A DNA stretch of 64,000 nt from Sphingobium fontiphilum (GTDB lineage Bacteria > Pseudomonadota > Alphaproteobacteria > Sphingomonadales > Sphingomonadaceae), in NCBI RefSeq assembly GCF_014196635.1, contig NZ_JACIEB010000001.1:744001-808000 (forward strand). Direction: 5' to 3'. The position numbers were made by a program, and so were the translations under genes. This document shows, in pieces, positions 18,873-26,660 of the stretch. The notes beneath the pieces were generated by a model, which did no database searches, was not told where the DNA came from, and worked only from the letters and a program-made list of their open reading frames with translations. Each line of letters starts with the position of its first letter. The stretch's first letter is position 1.

Positions 18873-19925
18873 ATGCACGATATAGCCAGCCTGATCGCCG
18901 CCGACGGCATAAAGAACGCGCTGGCGCTGCACAGTCGGAGCGTCGACCGAGCAGACGCCGGAATGATCGCAGCGTCATACCATGATGACGCCACGGTCGA
19001 GTACGGCTTCTTTAGCGGAGCGGCGGCGGAACTGGCGTCAATATTGGCATCGGCGATGGCCAGCGCGGGCGCGACGCTGCACCGCACCGCGCCGCCGATG
19101 ATGAAAATTGCAGGCAACCGCGCCGTCAGCGAGGCCTATGTCATCGCCTATGCCTCGGAACCGGGGATGCAACGCATGATCTTCGGCCGCTATCTCGACC
19201 GGCTGGAGCAACGCGACGGGCAATGGCGCATCGGCCATCGCCACTATGTGATGGACGGCAATATCAACCGGCCCGACACCATGATCCATCACCCGCTGGG
19301 GCCCTCGCCCGACCATCGCGTCCCCGCAGGCGGCAAGGGACCGGCCGACGCCGGCCTTGCCCTTCTCACCCTTCACCACGCCCAATCCCGCCGCGCCCAA
19401 GGAGCCGCACCGATGACCGTTGATCCCGCCGCGCTGGACCAGATGCTGTCCCGCGCCGCCATCCATGATCTGGCAATGGCCTATTGCCGGGGCGTGGACC
19501 GGGCCGACGCCGATCTGCTCAAGGCCATATTCTGGGAAGACGGCACGATGGTATCGGGCGTCATCAACGGTCCGGCGAGCGAATTTGCCGATGGCATCAC
19601 CCAATATTGCCAGGCGAACATGGACTATTGCTTCCATTCGGTCGCCAATGAATGGATCGAGGTGAAGGGCGACCATGGCGTGGGCGAACATTATGTCATC
19701 GCCCATGTGAGCGCGGGCGGCCAGGATATGATGACCGGCGGCCGCTATATCGACCGCTATGAACGGCGCGATGGCGTCTGGAAGATTTTGAGCCGCACGT
19801 TCGTCGCCGACTGGAACACGACCCACCCGAACAGCATGGCGCTCGACGGCATGTATGAGCCGCTCAAGACGCGCGGCGGCTGGGGCTCGGCCGATCCGGT
19901 CTACGCCCTGTGGGCCACCCTCTGA
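18873..19925 (+). CDS. double SnoaL-like (NTF2-fold) protein, apparent fusion of two genes
   Basis: 350 residues made of two SnoaL_4-like domains. Domain 1 (about 1-150) has HSRSVDRADAG and YHDDATVEYG; domain 2 (about 181-330) has YCRGVDRADAD, FWEDGTMVSG and GGRYIDRYERRDGVWKI. The family includes cyclases, isomerases and small subunits of ring-hydroxylating dioxygenases. A linker of about 30 residues joins them. The ATG of residue 181 (19413) has AAGGAG (19399-19404) at normal distance, so domain 2 was probably once, and may still be, started separately. The first ATG (18873) has no clear ribosome site because a strong hairpin precedes it. It follows the TonB receptor and precedes an SDR. Confidence 0.8.
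   Translation: MHDIASLIAADGIKNALALHSRSVDRADAGMIAASYHDDATVEYGFFSGAAAELASILASAMASAGATLHRTAPPMMKIAGNRAVSEAYVIAYASEPGMQRMIFGRYLDRLEQRDGQWRIGHRHYVMDGNINRPDTMIHHPLGPSPDHRVPAGGKGPADAGLALLTLHHAQSRRAQGAAPMTVDPAALDQMLSRAAIHDLAMAYCRGVDRADADLLKAIFWEDGTMVSGVINGPASEFADGITQYCQANMDYCFHSVANEWIEVKGDHGVGEHYVIAHVSAGGQDMMTGGRYIDRYERRDGVWKILSRTFVADWNTTHPNSMALDGMYEPLKTRGGWGSADPVYALWATL
19399..19415 (+). promoter_or_regulatory. internal ribosome site and ATG inside the double SnoaL gene
   Basis: AAGGAG at 19399-19404 is eight bases before an in-frame ATG (19413-19415) exactly at the start of the second SnoaL domain. This supports separate translation of the second domain, or a recent fusion by loss of the first gene's stop. 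Confidence 0.55.
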
Positions 19926-19945
19926 CACAATATGGAGCAACATCC

Positions 19946-20692
19946 ATGGGAAAACTGGACGGCAAGGTCGCCATCATCACCGGCGGCGCGTCGGGGCTGG
20001 GCGCGGAGGACGCGCGCCTGCTGGCCGCCGAGGGCGCGAAGGTCGTCATCAGCGACGTGCAGGATGCACTGGGCAGGGCGCTGGCGGCTGAAATCCCCGG
20101 CAGCCTCTATCTCCGCCATGACGTGCGTAAAGAAGGCGAACGGGAAAGCGTCGTCACCCAAACCCTCTCGGCGTTCGGCCGACTCGACATATTGGTGAAC
20201 AATGCCGGGCTGGTCCGCTTTGGTTCGGTGGAAGACCTGTCCTACGCCGATTACAAGTTGCAGGTCGACGTGATGCTCGACGGCACATTTCTGGGCTGCA
20301 AGGCGGCGATCCCGCACATGAGCCGCGATGGCGGCGGTTCGATCATCAACATGGCTTCGGTGGGCGGCATGAAGGGGATCAGCGCCATCCCCGCCTATGC
20401 CGGGGCAAAGGGCGGCATCATCGCCATGACCCGCAGCATCGCCGTCCATTGTCAGGAACAGAAATATCGCATCCGCGTCAATTCCATCGCGCCCGGCGGC
20501 ATCGTGACGCCGATGACGGCGCAGGCTCTGGCGCAATTGCCGTCGGACGATCCGGGCCTTGAACAGAATAGCGCGCACGGCATGGGCCAGCCGATCGACA
20601 TCGCCAATATGGTGCTTTACCTCGCCTGCGAGGATGGCCGACACATCACCGGCGCCAACATCGTGATCGACAACGGCGAAACCATGCGCTGA
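19946..20692 (+). CDS. short-chain dehydrogenase/reductase (SDR)
   Basis: A 248-residue classical SDR: TGGASGLG cofactor motif, NNAG, catalytic Ser in NMASVGG, YAGAK active site and the C-terminal ITGANIVIDNG. The ATG at 19946 fits the family N-terminus MGKLDGKVAIITGG better than the longer frame from 19910. It follows the double SnoaL gene by 20 bp and is convergent with a TetR gene. It probably oxidises a hydroxyl to a ketone (or the reverse) in the pathway served by the receptor upstream. The substrate is unknown. Confidence 0.9.
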   Translation: MGKLDGKVAIITGGASGLGAEDARLLAAEGAKVVISDVQDALGRALAAEIPGSLYLRHDVRKEGERESVVTQTLSAFGRLDILVNNAGLVRFGSVEDLSYADYKLQVDVMLDGTFLGCKAAIPHMSRDGGGSIINMASVGGMKGISAIPAYAGAKGGIIAMTRSIAVHCQEQKYRIRVNSIAPGGIVTPMTAQALAQLPSDDPGLEQNSAHGMGQPIDIANMVLYLACEDGRHITGANIVIDNGETMR

Positions 20693-20740
20693 CCGGGGCA
20701 AGCGTCCCGGCGGCGCAGTCGCCTCGCATCGCCCCGACCA

Positions 20741-21403
20741 TCAGGCCTTACCATCGTCTCCGCTGCGCGGATCACGGCCGAGATACAGGCCGACCACGGC
20801 ATCTTCGGTAAAGGCCAGAACATCGCGTCGACGCTCTTCCGGCATGGTCGACAGCAGTAACAGACCCAGATGCGTCGCCGCCACAAAATCGCTGGCGACC
20901 TGCAGGCGATGCTCGTTGCCTGCCCATTGCGGGAAGGATCCCGCCACTTCCTTTATCCAGGCGCGGTCGTATCGCAACGCGCCCTTTTCGAAACATTCGC
21001 GCAGTTCCGCGTCCGTGCGCGACGCGACCATCAGTTCCAGATAGGCGGCATAGTCACGGCTGTTGACGCTGTCCCAATACATGGCCGTCGCCTGTTGCGG
21101 CTGATCGTCCACAATCGTCGCACTCGCCCCGAAATCGGCCAGGAAGCGCGCGATCCGCCGGTCAACGACATGGTCGATCACCGCCGAAATCAGATCGCCC
21201 TTGGTCGGGAAATGATGTTGCAGCGCGCCGCGCGACACACCCGCCTTTTCCGCCAGCGCCAGAACCGAGAAACCGGCATAGCCACGCTCCACCAGCCAGT
21301 CGACGGCAGCCTCCAATACCCGCCCGCGCATCCGCGCGCTTTTGCGGCTCTGCCAATTTTCCGCGCTCTCGTCGAACGCGTCCGTTTCCTGTGTCGCCAT
21401 CAT
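20741..21403 (-). CDS. TetR-family transcriptional regulator
   Basis: About 220 residues. The helix-turn-helix reads VLALAEKAGVSRGALQHHF followed by TKGDLISAVIDH, and the C-terminal ligand domain is of normal size. Two adjacent ATGs (21403, 21400) are the likely starts; a GTG at 21439 is possible but lies closer to the promoter. It is divergent from the SnoaL/Rieske operon at 21540, and an 18-bp inverted repeat (21495-21512) lies in the interval. Autorepression and repression of that operon is the simple expectation. Confidence 0.86.
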   Translation of the reverse strand: MMATQETDAFDESAENWQSRKSARMRGRVLEAAVDWLVERGYAGFSVLALAEKAGVSRGALQHHFPTKGDLISAVIDHVVDRRIARFLADFGASATIVDDQPQQATAMYWDSVNSRDYAAYLELMVASRTDAELRECFEKGALRYDRAWIKEVAGSFPQWAGNEHRLQVASDFVAATHLGLLLLSTMPEERRRDVLAFTEDAVVGLYLGRDPRSGDDGKA

Positions 21404-21494
21404 GATCGCCGTCTGATCTTTATCCGCTCGGGGACTCACCTAGCAAAAAGCATAGCCTTGCCAACAGCGTCAACGGGTATAAAAATCACAACTG

Positions 21495-21512
21495 CTTGTT
21501 TTTGAGAACAAG
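21495..21512. promoter_or_regulatory. candidate TetR operator, perfect inverted repeat
   Basis: CTTGTT and AACAAG form perfect 6-bp arms around TTTGAG. The site lies 28 bases before the SnoaL ATG and between divergent genes, so it is well placed to block both promoters. Its left arm context, ACTGCTTGTTT, recurs before the TonB receptor gene near 16454. Confidence 0.6.
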
Positions 21513-21539
21513 AGCGCCAAGCACCCAAGGAGAGTAGTC

Positions 21540-22004
21540 ATGTCCTCGGACATCCAGATGATGCAGGATCGGTTCGCGTTGCAGGATCTGCTGACCGCCT
21601 ATTGCTATGCCGTCGACGCGCTGGACGATGTCGACGCGCTGCTCGACCTGTTCACGCCCGACGCCGTCTTCGACCTGTCGGCCATCGGCCTGCTCACCGC
21701 GCAGGGGCATGACGAAATCCGCGCCTTCTTCACCCGCGTGTTCAAGGACATGGCGCATCACGCCCATTATAGCAGCAACTTCACCGTCAGCCGTCTGGAC
21801 GGCGACGAAGCGTCGATCCGCGCCTATGTCACCGGCATGGGCATCGCCAGGGACGGCAACAGCGTGACCGTGCATGTCGACTATTATCTCGACTGCGTCC
21901 GCACCGCCGCCGGCTGGAAGATCGCGCGCTTCTATGAAGAACCTCTGCTGCCAATGCCCGGATCGCTCACCGAAATCCATGCCAAGGAACCGGCCAATGC
22001 CTGA
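21540..22004 (+). CDS. SnoaL-like protein, possible small subunit of the adjacent Rieske oxygenase
   Basis: A 154-residue single-domain NTF2-fold protein (SnoaL_4 type): helix LQDLLTAYCYAVDALDDVDA, FTPDAVFDLS, and the strand segment VDYYLDCVRTAAGWKIARFYEE. AAGGAGAG precedes the ATG. Its end overlaps the Rieske start by 8 bases, so the two are translationally coupled. The beta subunit of ring-hydroxylating dioxygenases has the same fold, so it may be a structural partner. Alternatively it is an independent isomerase or dehydratase. The sequence alone does not decide. Confidence 0.85.
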   Translation: MSSDIQMMQDRFALQDLLTAYCYAVDALDDVDALLDLFTPDAVFDLSAIGLLTAQGHDEIRAFFTRVFKDMAHHAHYSSNFTVSRLDGDEASIRAYVTGMGIARDGNSVTVHVDYYLDCVRTAAGWKIARFYEEPLLPMPGSLTEIHAKEPANA

Positions 22005-23331
22005 AACTCTCGAACGGGCGTCCGCGCCCTACCCCACATCGCCGCTGGCCGAAACGCCGCAGGCGCGCGGCGACGCCATCACCGGCGACCGTTACTGGTC
22101 GCGCGAATTCGCTGATCGCGAATGGGAGCATATGTGGAAGCGCATATGGCATGTGGGCGGCCGCGTATCGCAACTGGACGAAGCCGGCGACTTCATCGTC
22201 CACAATTTCAAGCATGAATCGGTGATGATGGTGCAGCAGGAGGATGGTTCCATCCGCGCCTTCTTCAACGTGTGCCAGCATCGCGGCAACAGGCTGGTCA
22301 ATGTGACCGAAGGCGGCGTGGCACACAGCTTCACCTGTCCCTATCACGCCTGGAAATGGGGCATCGACGGCACGCTGAAGGATGTGCAGGATCCGGAGGA
22401 TTTCGCGCACGGCAATCCCTGCGGCAAGCTGCGCCTGTCGGAACTGCCCTGTGAAACATGGGGCGGCTTCGTCTGGTATTCGTTCGACCGCAACGCGCCG
22501 CCGCTGTCGGAATATCTGGCGCCCATTCCCGACCTGATGGCGCATCGCGACCTGGACGACTGGACGCGGGTCGTATGGCGGCGGCTGAGGGTCAACACCA
22601 ACTGGAAATTCGCCTCCGACAATTTTAACGAGGCTTATCATATCCCCGCGGTGCACCCGCAATTCATGCCGATCATCGACGATCATTATTCGACCACCAT
22701 ATTCGAAATGTATCCGGCGGGGCACAACCGCATGATCGAGAAGTTCCAGCCGTCGAGCCGCTATGCCGACGCGCAGCAGGTCAAGCCGCTATGGGCCGAC
22801 ATCCTGCGCGAATGGGAAATAGATCCTGCCGATTATGAAGGCCGCGCGCAGGAGGGCCGCATCGCCCTTCAGCAGGCGCGACGGCGGCTGGCCGAAGAGC
22901 GCGGCCTGCCCCATCTGGCGAAGTTCAGCGACTGGGAGCTGACCGACCAGTTCCACCATACGCTGTTCCCCAATGTGACGCTGACCGGCACGCCGGAGGG
23001 GCTGCACATGTTCCGTACCGAACCAGACGGCGACGACCCCAACTGGTCGATCTTTGATTACTGGTATATGGTGCCGACGACTGATGGCGATGTCGCGACC
23101 CTTTACGGGATGCGCCCATGCGAGGAGGCCGGGTTCGAGGACGGCGAATTCAGCGATTATGAAGCGAACATCGCCCAGGGCGATTTCCTGTCGCAGGATC
23201 TTTCGCTGGCGGTGACCCAGCAACAGGGGCTGCGCTCGATGGGCTTTACCGATGCCTATCTGGCCAATCAGGAAACCCGCGTCCGCCGCTTTCACGAGGT
23301 GCTGAACGACTATCTGGACGGGCGTCGCTAA
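21997..23331 (+). CDS. Rieske non-heme iron oxygenase, large (alpha) subunit type
   Basis: A 444-residue paralogue of the protein at 12719; both share a GDxITGxRYY N-terminal segment. Rieske ligands are Cys93/His95 (CQHRGN) and Cys114/His117 (CPYHAW). The iron site DNFNEAYHIPAVHP gives Asp208, His215 and His220, and SQDLSLAVTQQQGL follows late in the protein. I chose ATG 21997 because AAGGA stands 8 bases upstream and it is where family similarity begins; the longer frame from 21874 is antifamily sequence inside the SnoaL gene. It likely hydroxylates a substrate with the SnoaL protein as partner. A strong terminator follows at 23356. Confidence 0.93.
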   Translation: MPETLERASAPYPTSPLAETPQARGDAITGDRYWSREFADREWEHMWKRIWHVGGRVSQLDEAGDFIVHNFKHESVMMVQQEDGSIRAFFNVCQHRGNRLVNVTEGGVAHSFTCPYHAWKWGIDGTLKDVQDPEDFAHGNPCGKLRLSELPCETWGGFVWYSFDRNAPPLSEYLAPIPDLMAHRDLDDWTRVVWRRLRVNTNWKFASDNFNEAYHIPAVHPQFMPIIDDHYSTTIFEMYPAGHNRMIEKFQPSSRYADAQQVKPLWADILREWEIDPADYEGRAQEGRIALQQARRRLAEERGLPHLAKFSDWELTDQFHHTLFPNVTLTGTPEGLHMFRTEPDGDDPNWSIFDYWYMVPTTDGDVATLYGMRPCEEAGFEDGEFSDYEANIAQGDFLSQDLSLAVTQQQGLRSMGFTDAYLANQETRVRRFHEVLNDYLDGRR

Positions 23332-23355
23332 CCGCCCCCAAAAGCTGGCTTCCTT

Positions 23356-23395
23356 GCCCCCGTCCTGGTCGCCTGCGGGGCGGGGGCTTTCTTTT
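23356..23395 (+). terminator. intrinsic terminator of the SnoaL/Rieske operon
   Basis: GCCCCCG (23356-23362) pairs with CGGGGGC (23381-23387) and is followed by TTTCTTTT. It stands 24 bases after the Rieske stop. Confidence 0.75.
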
Positions 23396-23420
23396 GTCGG
23401 TGCTGCGGTGACCACTCACA

Positions 23421-23460
23421 AAAAAATGGGGAGAGGAACATTGCTCCCCTCCCCTTTTTG
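23421..23460 (-). terminator. intrinsic terminator of the TonB receptor gene
   Basis: GGGGAG (23428-23433) and CTCCCC (23444-23449) form the stem. A-rich bases on one side and T-rich bases on the other make it usable in both directions. Read on the minus strand, the stem is followed by ATTTTTTTG, downstream of the receptor at 23483. Confidence 0.7.
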
Positions 23461-23482
23461 CGACCCGTCGAGGGTGATGGCG

Positions 23483-25948
23483 TCAGAATTTGGTGGTCAG
23501 TTGCAGCATGACCGTGCGGGGCAAGGTGCCAAAGCCCAGCTGGTCGGCATGGGCCGACGTCGCGCCCCCCGATGCGCCGCCGGTCGAAGGACCGTCCACC
23601 ACGCCCGTCACATAGAAACGGTTGGTCAGATTCTTGCCGATCAGCGCCACCTGCCAGCGTTCATCGGCCGATCCGACGCGGACGCCGGCGTCCAGCGTGG
23701 CATAGCTGCTCTGCCGCGAGTCCGGATTGCCAAAGCCCGAGGCCAGATAGGAGGACGAATAGCGCACGTCCGCATTCAGCCCTAGCATCAAATCGTTGCC
23801 GATTTCCGCGTCGTAGCCAACCCCGAAAGTCCCCGTCCATTTGGGCGCAACCGACAGCGTCGTGCCGTTCAAATTCTGGCGAACGCCGCCACCCGGCAGC
23901 ACGATGTTGCACCCTTCCGCGATGCTCTGGCCCGCATAGCAGGGGGCCTCGGGGAATTTGGTGTAGCTCGCCTTGTTATAGTTGATCGACCCGTGGATGT
24001 TCAGCCCTTCCACCGCGCGGGGGGCATATTCGAACTCCAGCTCCACGCCCTTCGTCCGCGCGTCGGCGGTCAGCGTCTGGAAGGCGAAGATCGGCGAGTT
24101 GAAGAAGTCGACCTGCAGATCCTTGTAGAGATAGCTATACAGGCCCAGGTTCAGGCGCAGCTGGTTGTCAGCCAGCGTCGTCTTGATGCCGCCTTCGAAA
24201 CCGGCCGCCCGTTCCGGGTTGAAAGTGAGGTCGGCCAGCGGATCGGCGGAGAATTTGGAATTGATGCCGCCATTCGAGAAACCGCCCGACTTGTAGGCGG
24301 TCTTGTAGGCGCCATAGACGAGGATGCCGCTGGTCGGCTTCCAGGTCAGCGAAATTTCCGGCGACCAGTTGTTGAACGTCTGATTCGCGGTCACTTCACC
24401 CAGGCCATCGGCGTCGAATTGATCGCGGAAGATGCCGGTCACCGCCGCGTTGTTATAGGGCTGGGTGAAATAGCTGTCCTTGGTTTCATGGGTGTAACGC
24501 ACGCCACCGGCCAGTTCGACCGTGGGCACGACCTTCCACGTCACCTGGCCGAACAGGGCGGTGGTTTCGCCATCGGTGAAGCTGGTTTTGGTGGTGGCCA
24601 GGTAGCGGTTCGCGGCCGACTGGGTCGAATCCTCGATATTGGCGAACATTATGAACTGGTCGAAGGTGCGCTTCGTCTTCTGATAGAGGCCGCCGACCAT
24701 CAGGTTGATCGGCCCGTCAAAGCTGGTCAGCGCGCGCAGTTCGGAAGAGAACGCCTTGAAGCTGCTGTTTTCCGTGGCCCAGGTGCCAGCCGCGCTCGAC
24801 TGGAAATCGCAGGCGCAGGCCCAGCGGTTGTTGTTCCAGTTATAGTTGGTGACCGACGTGATGTTCACATCGTCCAGTTCATAGCCAAGGTTCGCGGTGA
24901 TGCCCCAGCTCTTGTAGCGGTTGTAAAGCTGACCGTCCTTCTTGGAGAAGGGGAAATTGGCGGCGATGTCGGTGGGGATGTTGTTCTGGTGCGTGACAAA
25001 ATCCTTCTTGCACGCATAGCCGTTGAGTTGGCTGACGCCCGACGGGCAGTTATAGGCGACATAGTTCCAGCTGCTGTTGTTCACTTCGCTGTGGGTGCCC
25101 GACGCCTTCAGGGTCGCGGTGAAGCGGTCGGTCGGTTCCCATTTCAACGTGATGCGGCCCAGCAACTCCTTCTCGCCGGGCGCCTGACTGGATGCCGGGG
25201 TCGCACCATGCCCCTCCAGCGATCCGTCGGCGATGTCGAAGGTGGAATAGGTGACCGGATCGGCGACGTTGCGATAATAGCCGCCCCACATTTTCGAGGC
25301 GCGAACGGCGACGCGGACACCCAGCGTATCCGACAGCGGGCCTGAGCCGACCAGTTCGATCTGCGCCTGTTCCGCCTTGAATTCATAACCCGCGCGCGCC
25401 TTGAACTCAGGCGTCGAGGTCGGATCGGCGGTTGTCAGCGAAATAACGCCGGCCGTGGCGTTCTTGCCAAAGAACAGCGCCTGCGGACCTTTGAGGATTT
25501 CGACGCGGCCGAGGTCGAAGAAACCTTCATTGATAATGCGGCCCTGACCATAATAGACGCCGTCGACGACGATCGCGACCGATTGTTCGATACCGATCGA
25601 AGTCGATGAGGAACCGATGCCGCGCAGCGTCAACTGCGCGCCCGACCCGTTGGAGGCGCGACCGACGTTGAGGTTGGGGGTGCGCGCAGCGATCTTCTCG
25701 ATCGAGGTCAGATCCTGACGCTGCACCATTTCGGCCGACAGGGCGGTGACGGCGACGGGCACATCCTGCACGCTTTCCTGCCGCTTGCGCGCGGTGACGA
25801 CAATATCCTGCAAACCGCCCGACGACGCCGAATCCTGCGCGGCGGCGTCCTGAGGCGCGGCATCCTGCGCGAATGCGGGGAGAATCTGAACGGACGCACA
25901 GATGGCGACGCCAAGGAGAAGTTGTTTCTTGCTGAAGCGGTTGGTCAT
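23483..25948 (-). CDS. TonB-dependent outer-membrane receptor
   Basis: An 821-residue receptor: signal peptide ending PAFAQ at about residue 28, an Ala/Gln/Asp-rich linker, TonB box LQDIVVTARKRQ, plug (LTLRGIGSSSTS, RVEILKGPQALFFGKNATAG) and a barrel ending TTKF. ATG 25948 has GAGGA six bases upstream; the frame to 25966 adds only a short prefix. Note FFGKNATAG, where many relatives have LFGRNATGG; this variant is common in catabolic receptors. It stands alone on the minus strand between two oxygenase operons and probably imports a related substrate. Confidence 0.93.
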   Translation of the reverse strand: MTNRFSKKQLLLGVAICASVQILPAFAQDAAPQDAAAQDSASSGGLQDIVVTARKRQESVQDVPVAVTALSAEMVQRQDLTSIEKIAARTPNLNVGRASNGSGAQLTLRGIGSSSTSIGIEQSVAIVVDGVYYGQGRIINEGFFDLGRVEILKGPQALFFGKNATAGVISLTTADPTSTPEFKARAGYEFKAEQAQIELVGSGPLSDTLGVRVAVRASKMWGGYYRNVADPVTYSTFDIADGSLEGHGATPASSQAPGEKELLGRITLKWEPTDRFTATLKASGTHSEVNNSSWNYVAYNCPSGVSQLNGYACKKDFVTHQNNIPTDIAANFPFSKKDGQLYNRYKSWGITANLGYELDDVNITSVTNYNWNNNRWACACDFQSSAAGTWATENSSFKAFSSELRALTSFDGPINLMVGGLYQKTKRTFDQFIMFANIEDSTQSAANRYLATTKTSFTDGETTALFGQVTWKVVPTVELAGGVRYTHETKDSYFTQPYNNAAVTGIFRDQFDADGLGEVTANQTFNNWSPEISLTWKPTSGILVYGAYKTAYKSGGFSNGGINSKFSADPLADLTFNPERAAGFEGGIKTTLADNQLRLNLGLYSYLYKDLQVDFFNSPIFAFQTLTADARTKGVELEFEYAPRAVEGLNIHGSINYNKASYTKFPEAPCYAGQSIAEGCNIVLPGGGVRQNLNGTTLSVAPKWTGTFGVGYDAEIGNDLMLGLNADVRYSSSYLASGFGNPDSRQSSYATLDAGVRVGSADERWQVALIGKNLTNRFYVTGVVDGPSTGGASGGATSAHADQLGFGTLPRTVMLQLTTKF

Positions 25949-26115
25949 TTTATCCTCGCCTGACATGACAGCCCTAAGGCCAGTTTGAACAGTTTATGGT
26001 GACACGGATCGGGCGCCCGGTCGTTGTCACCCGCTTTGCGCGCATCCGGGCGAGCCGTCATCCTGTGAAAATAGGCAGGTAATCCGACAAAGAAGCGTCC
26101 CCTGACATTTTTCAT

Positions 26116-26583
26116 AGTGGGCAGGACCGGCTCCACGCCGCCGTGCAGCGGTCCGCCTTGCACGACGACGCCGATGTCGATTGCGGTCTGATGCGGGGCG
26201 GGGCGGACGACTATACCGCTTTCGCGCAGGGGTCTCTGGCCCAGTTGCACGGCAGCCAGCATATCGTGGGTCAGTTGGACCTGACCATCGACAACGACGC
26301 GGGAACGGGCTCGGGCGAAGTCTATGTCCTCGCCTGGCGCCGCACCCGTGACGAGGATGGCCCGGAAAAGGATTTGCTGATGGCGGGTCGCTATGTCGAC
26401 GATTATGCGCTGAGCGATGGTCGCTCGGCGATCCAGCGGCGACGCGAGCTGATCGAAGGGGCCCGCCACGACCCGGCGATCGACGCCATGCTGCAGCAGG
26501 AGGCGGGCATTCACCTGTCCGGCCCGCGCGGCGCCGACTTTTCGCAGACGCGCAACTGGTCGTCCGGCATTTCGGGGCGATAG
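26116..26583 (+). pseudogene. 5'-truncated SnoaL-like gene remnant
   Basis: From about 26119 the frame reads as the body of a SnoaL_4 protein: QDRLHAAVQRSALHDDADVD, then GGADDYTAFAQGSLAQLHG, LLMAGRYVDDYALSDGR and a C-terminal ADFSQTRNWS. The first 20-30 residues expected of the family are absent and the sequence upstream of 26116 makes no sense as protein. No ATG or ribosome site is present; the only start is a GTG (26143) already inside the domain. The 3' end and a terminator-like hairpin are intact, so the gene lost its front, perhaps when the TonB receptor region was joined here. Confidence 0.65.
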
Positions 26584-26591
26584 ACGGAAAG

Positions 26592-26624
26592 AAGGGAGCG
26601 GAGGGGCCATCCCCCCGCTCCCTT
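26592..26624. terminator. hairpin between convergent units
   Basis: AAGGGAGCGG (26592-26601) and CCGCTCCCTT (26615-26624) form a perfect 10-bp stem. It sits between the SnoaL remnant (+) and the end of the Rieske gene (-). The T-run is poor, so efficiency is uncertain. Confidence 0.6.
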
Positions 26625-26660
26625 CGCCCTCCTGGCAAGCCAGTCAGTGCCAGCCGGTTC

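Noticed and set aside
16251..18932. 893-codon open frame on the minus strand
   Set aside because: It lies exactly antisense to the TonB receptor at 16530. High GC with a codon bias removes stops on the opposite strand. Its translation is low-complexity and matches no family.
25945..26610. 221-codon open frame on the minus strand
   Set aside because: The plus strand of the same stretch reads as a SnoaL body. The minus frame has no family features and overlaps the receptor start.
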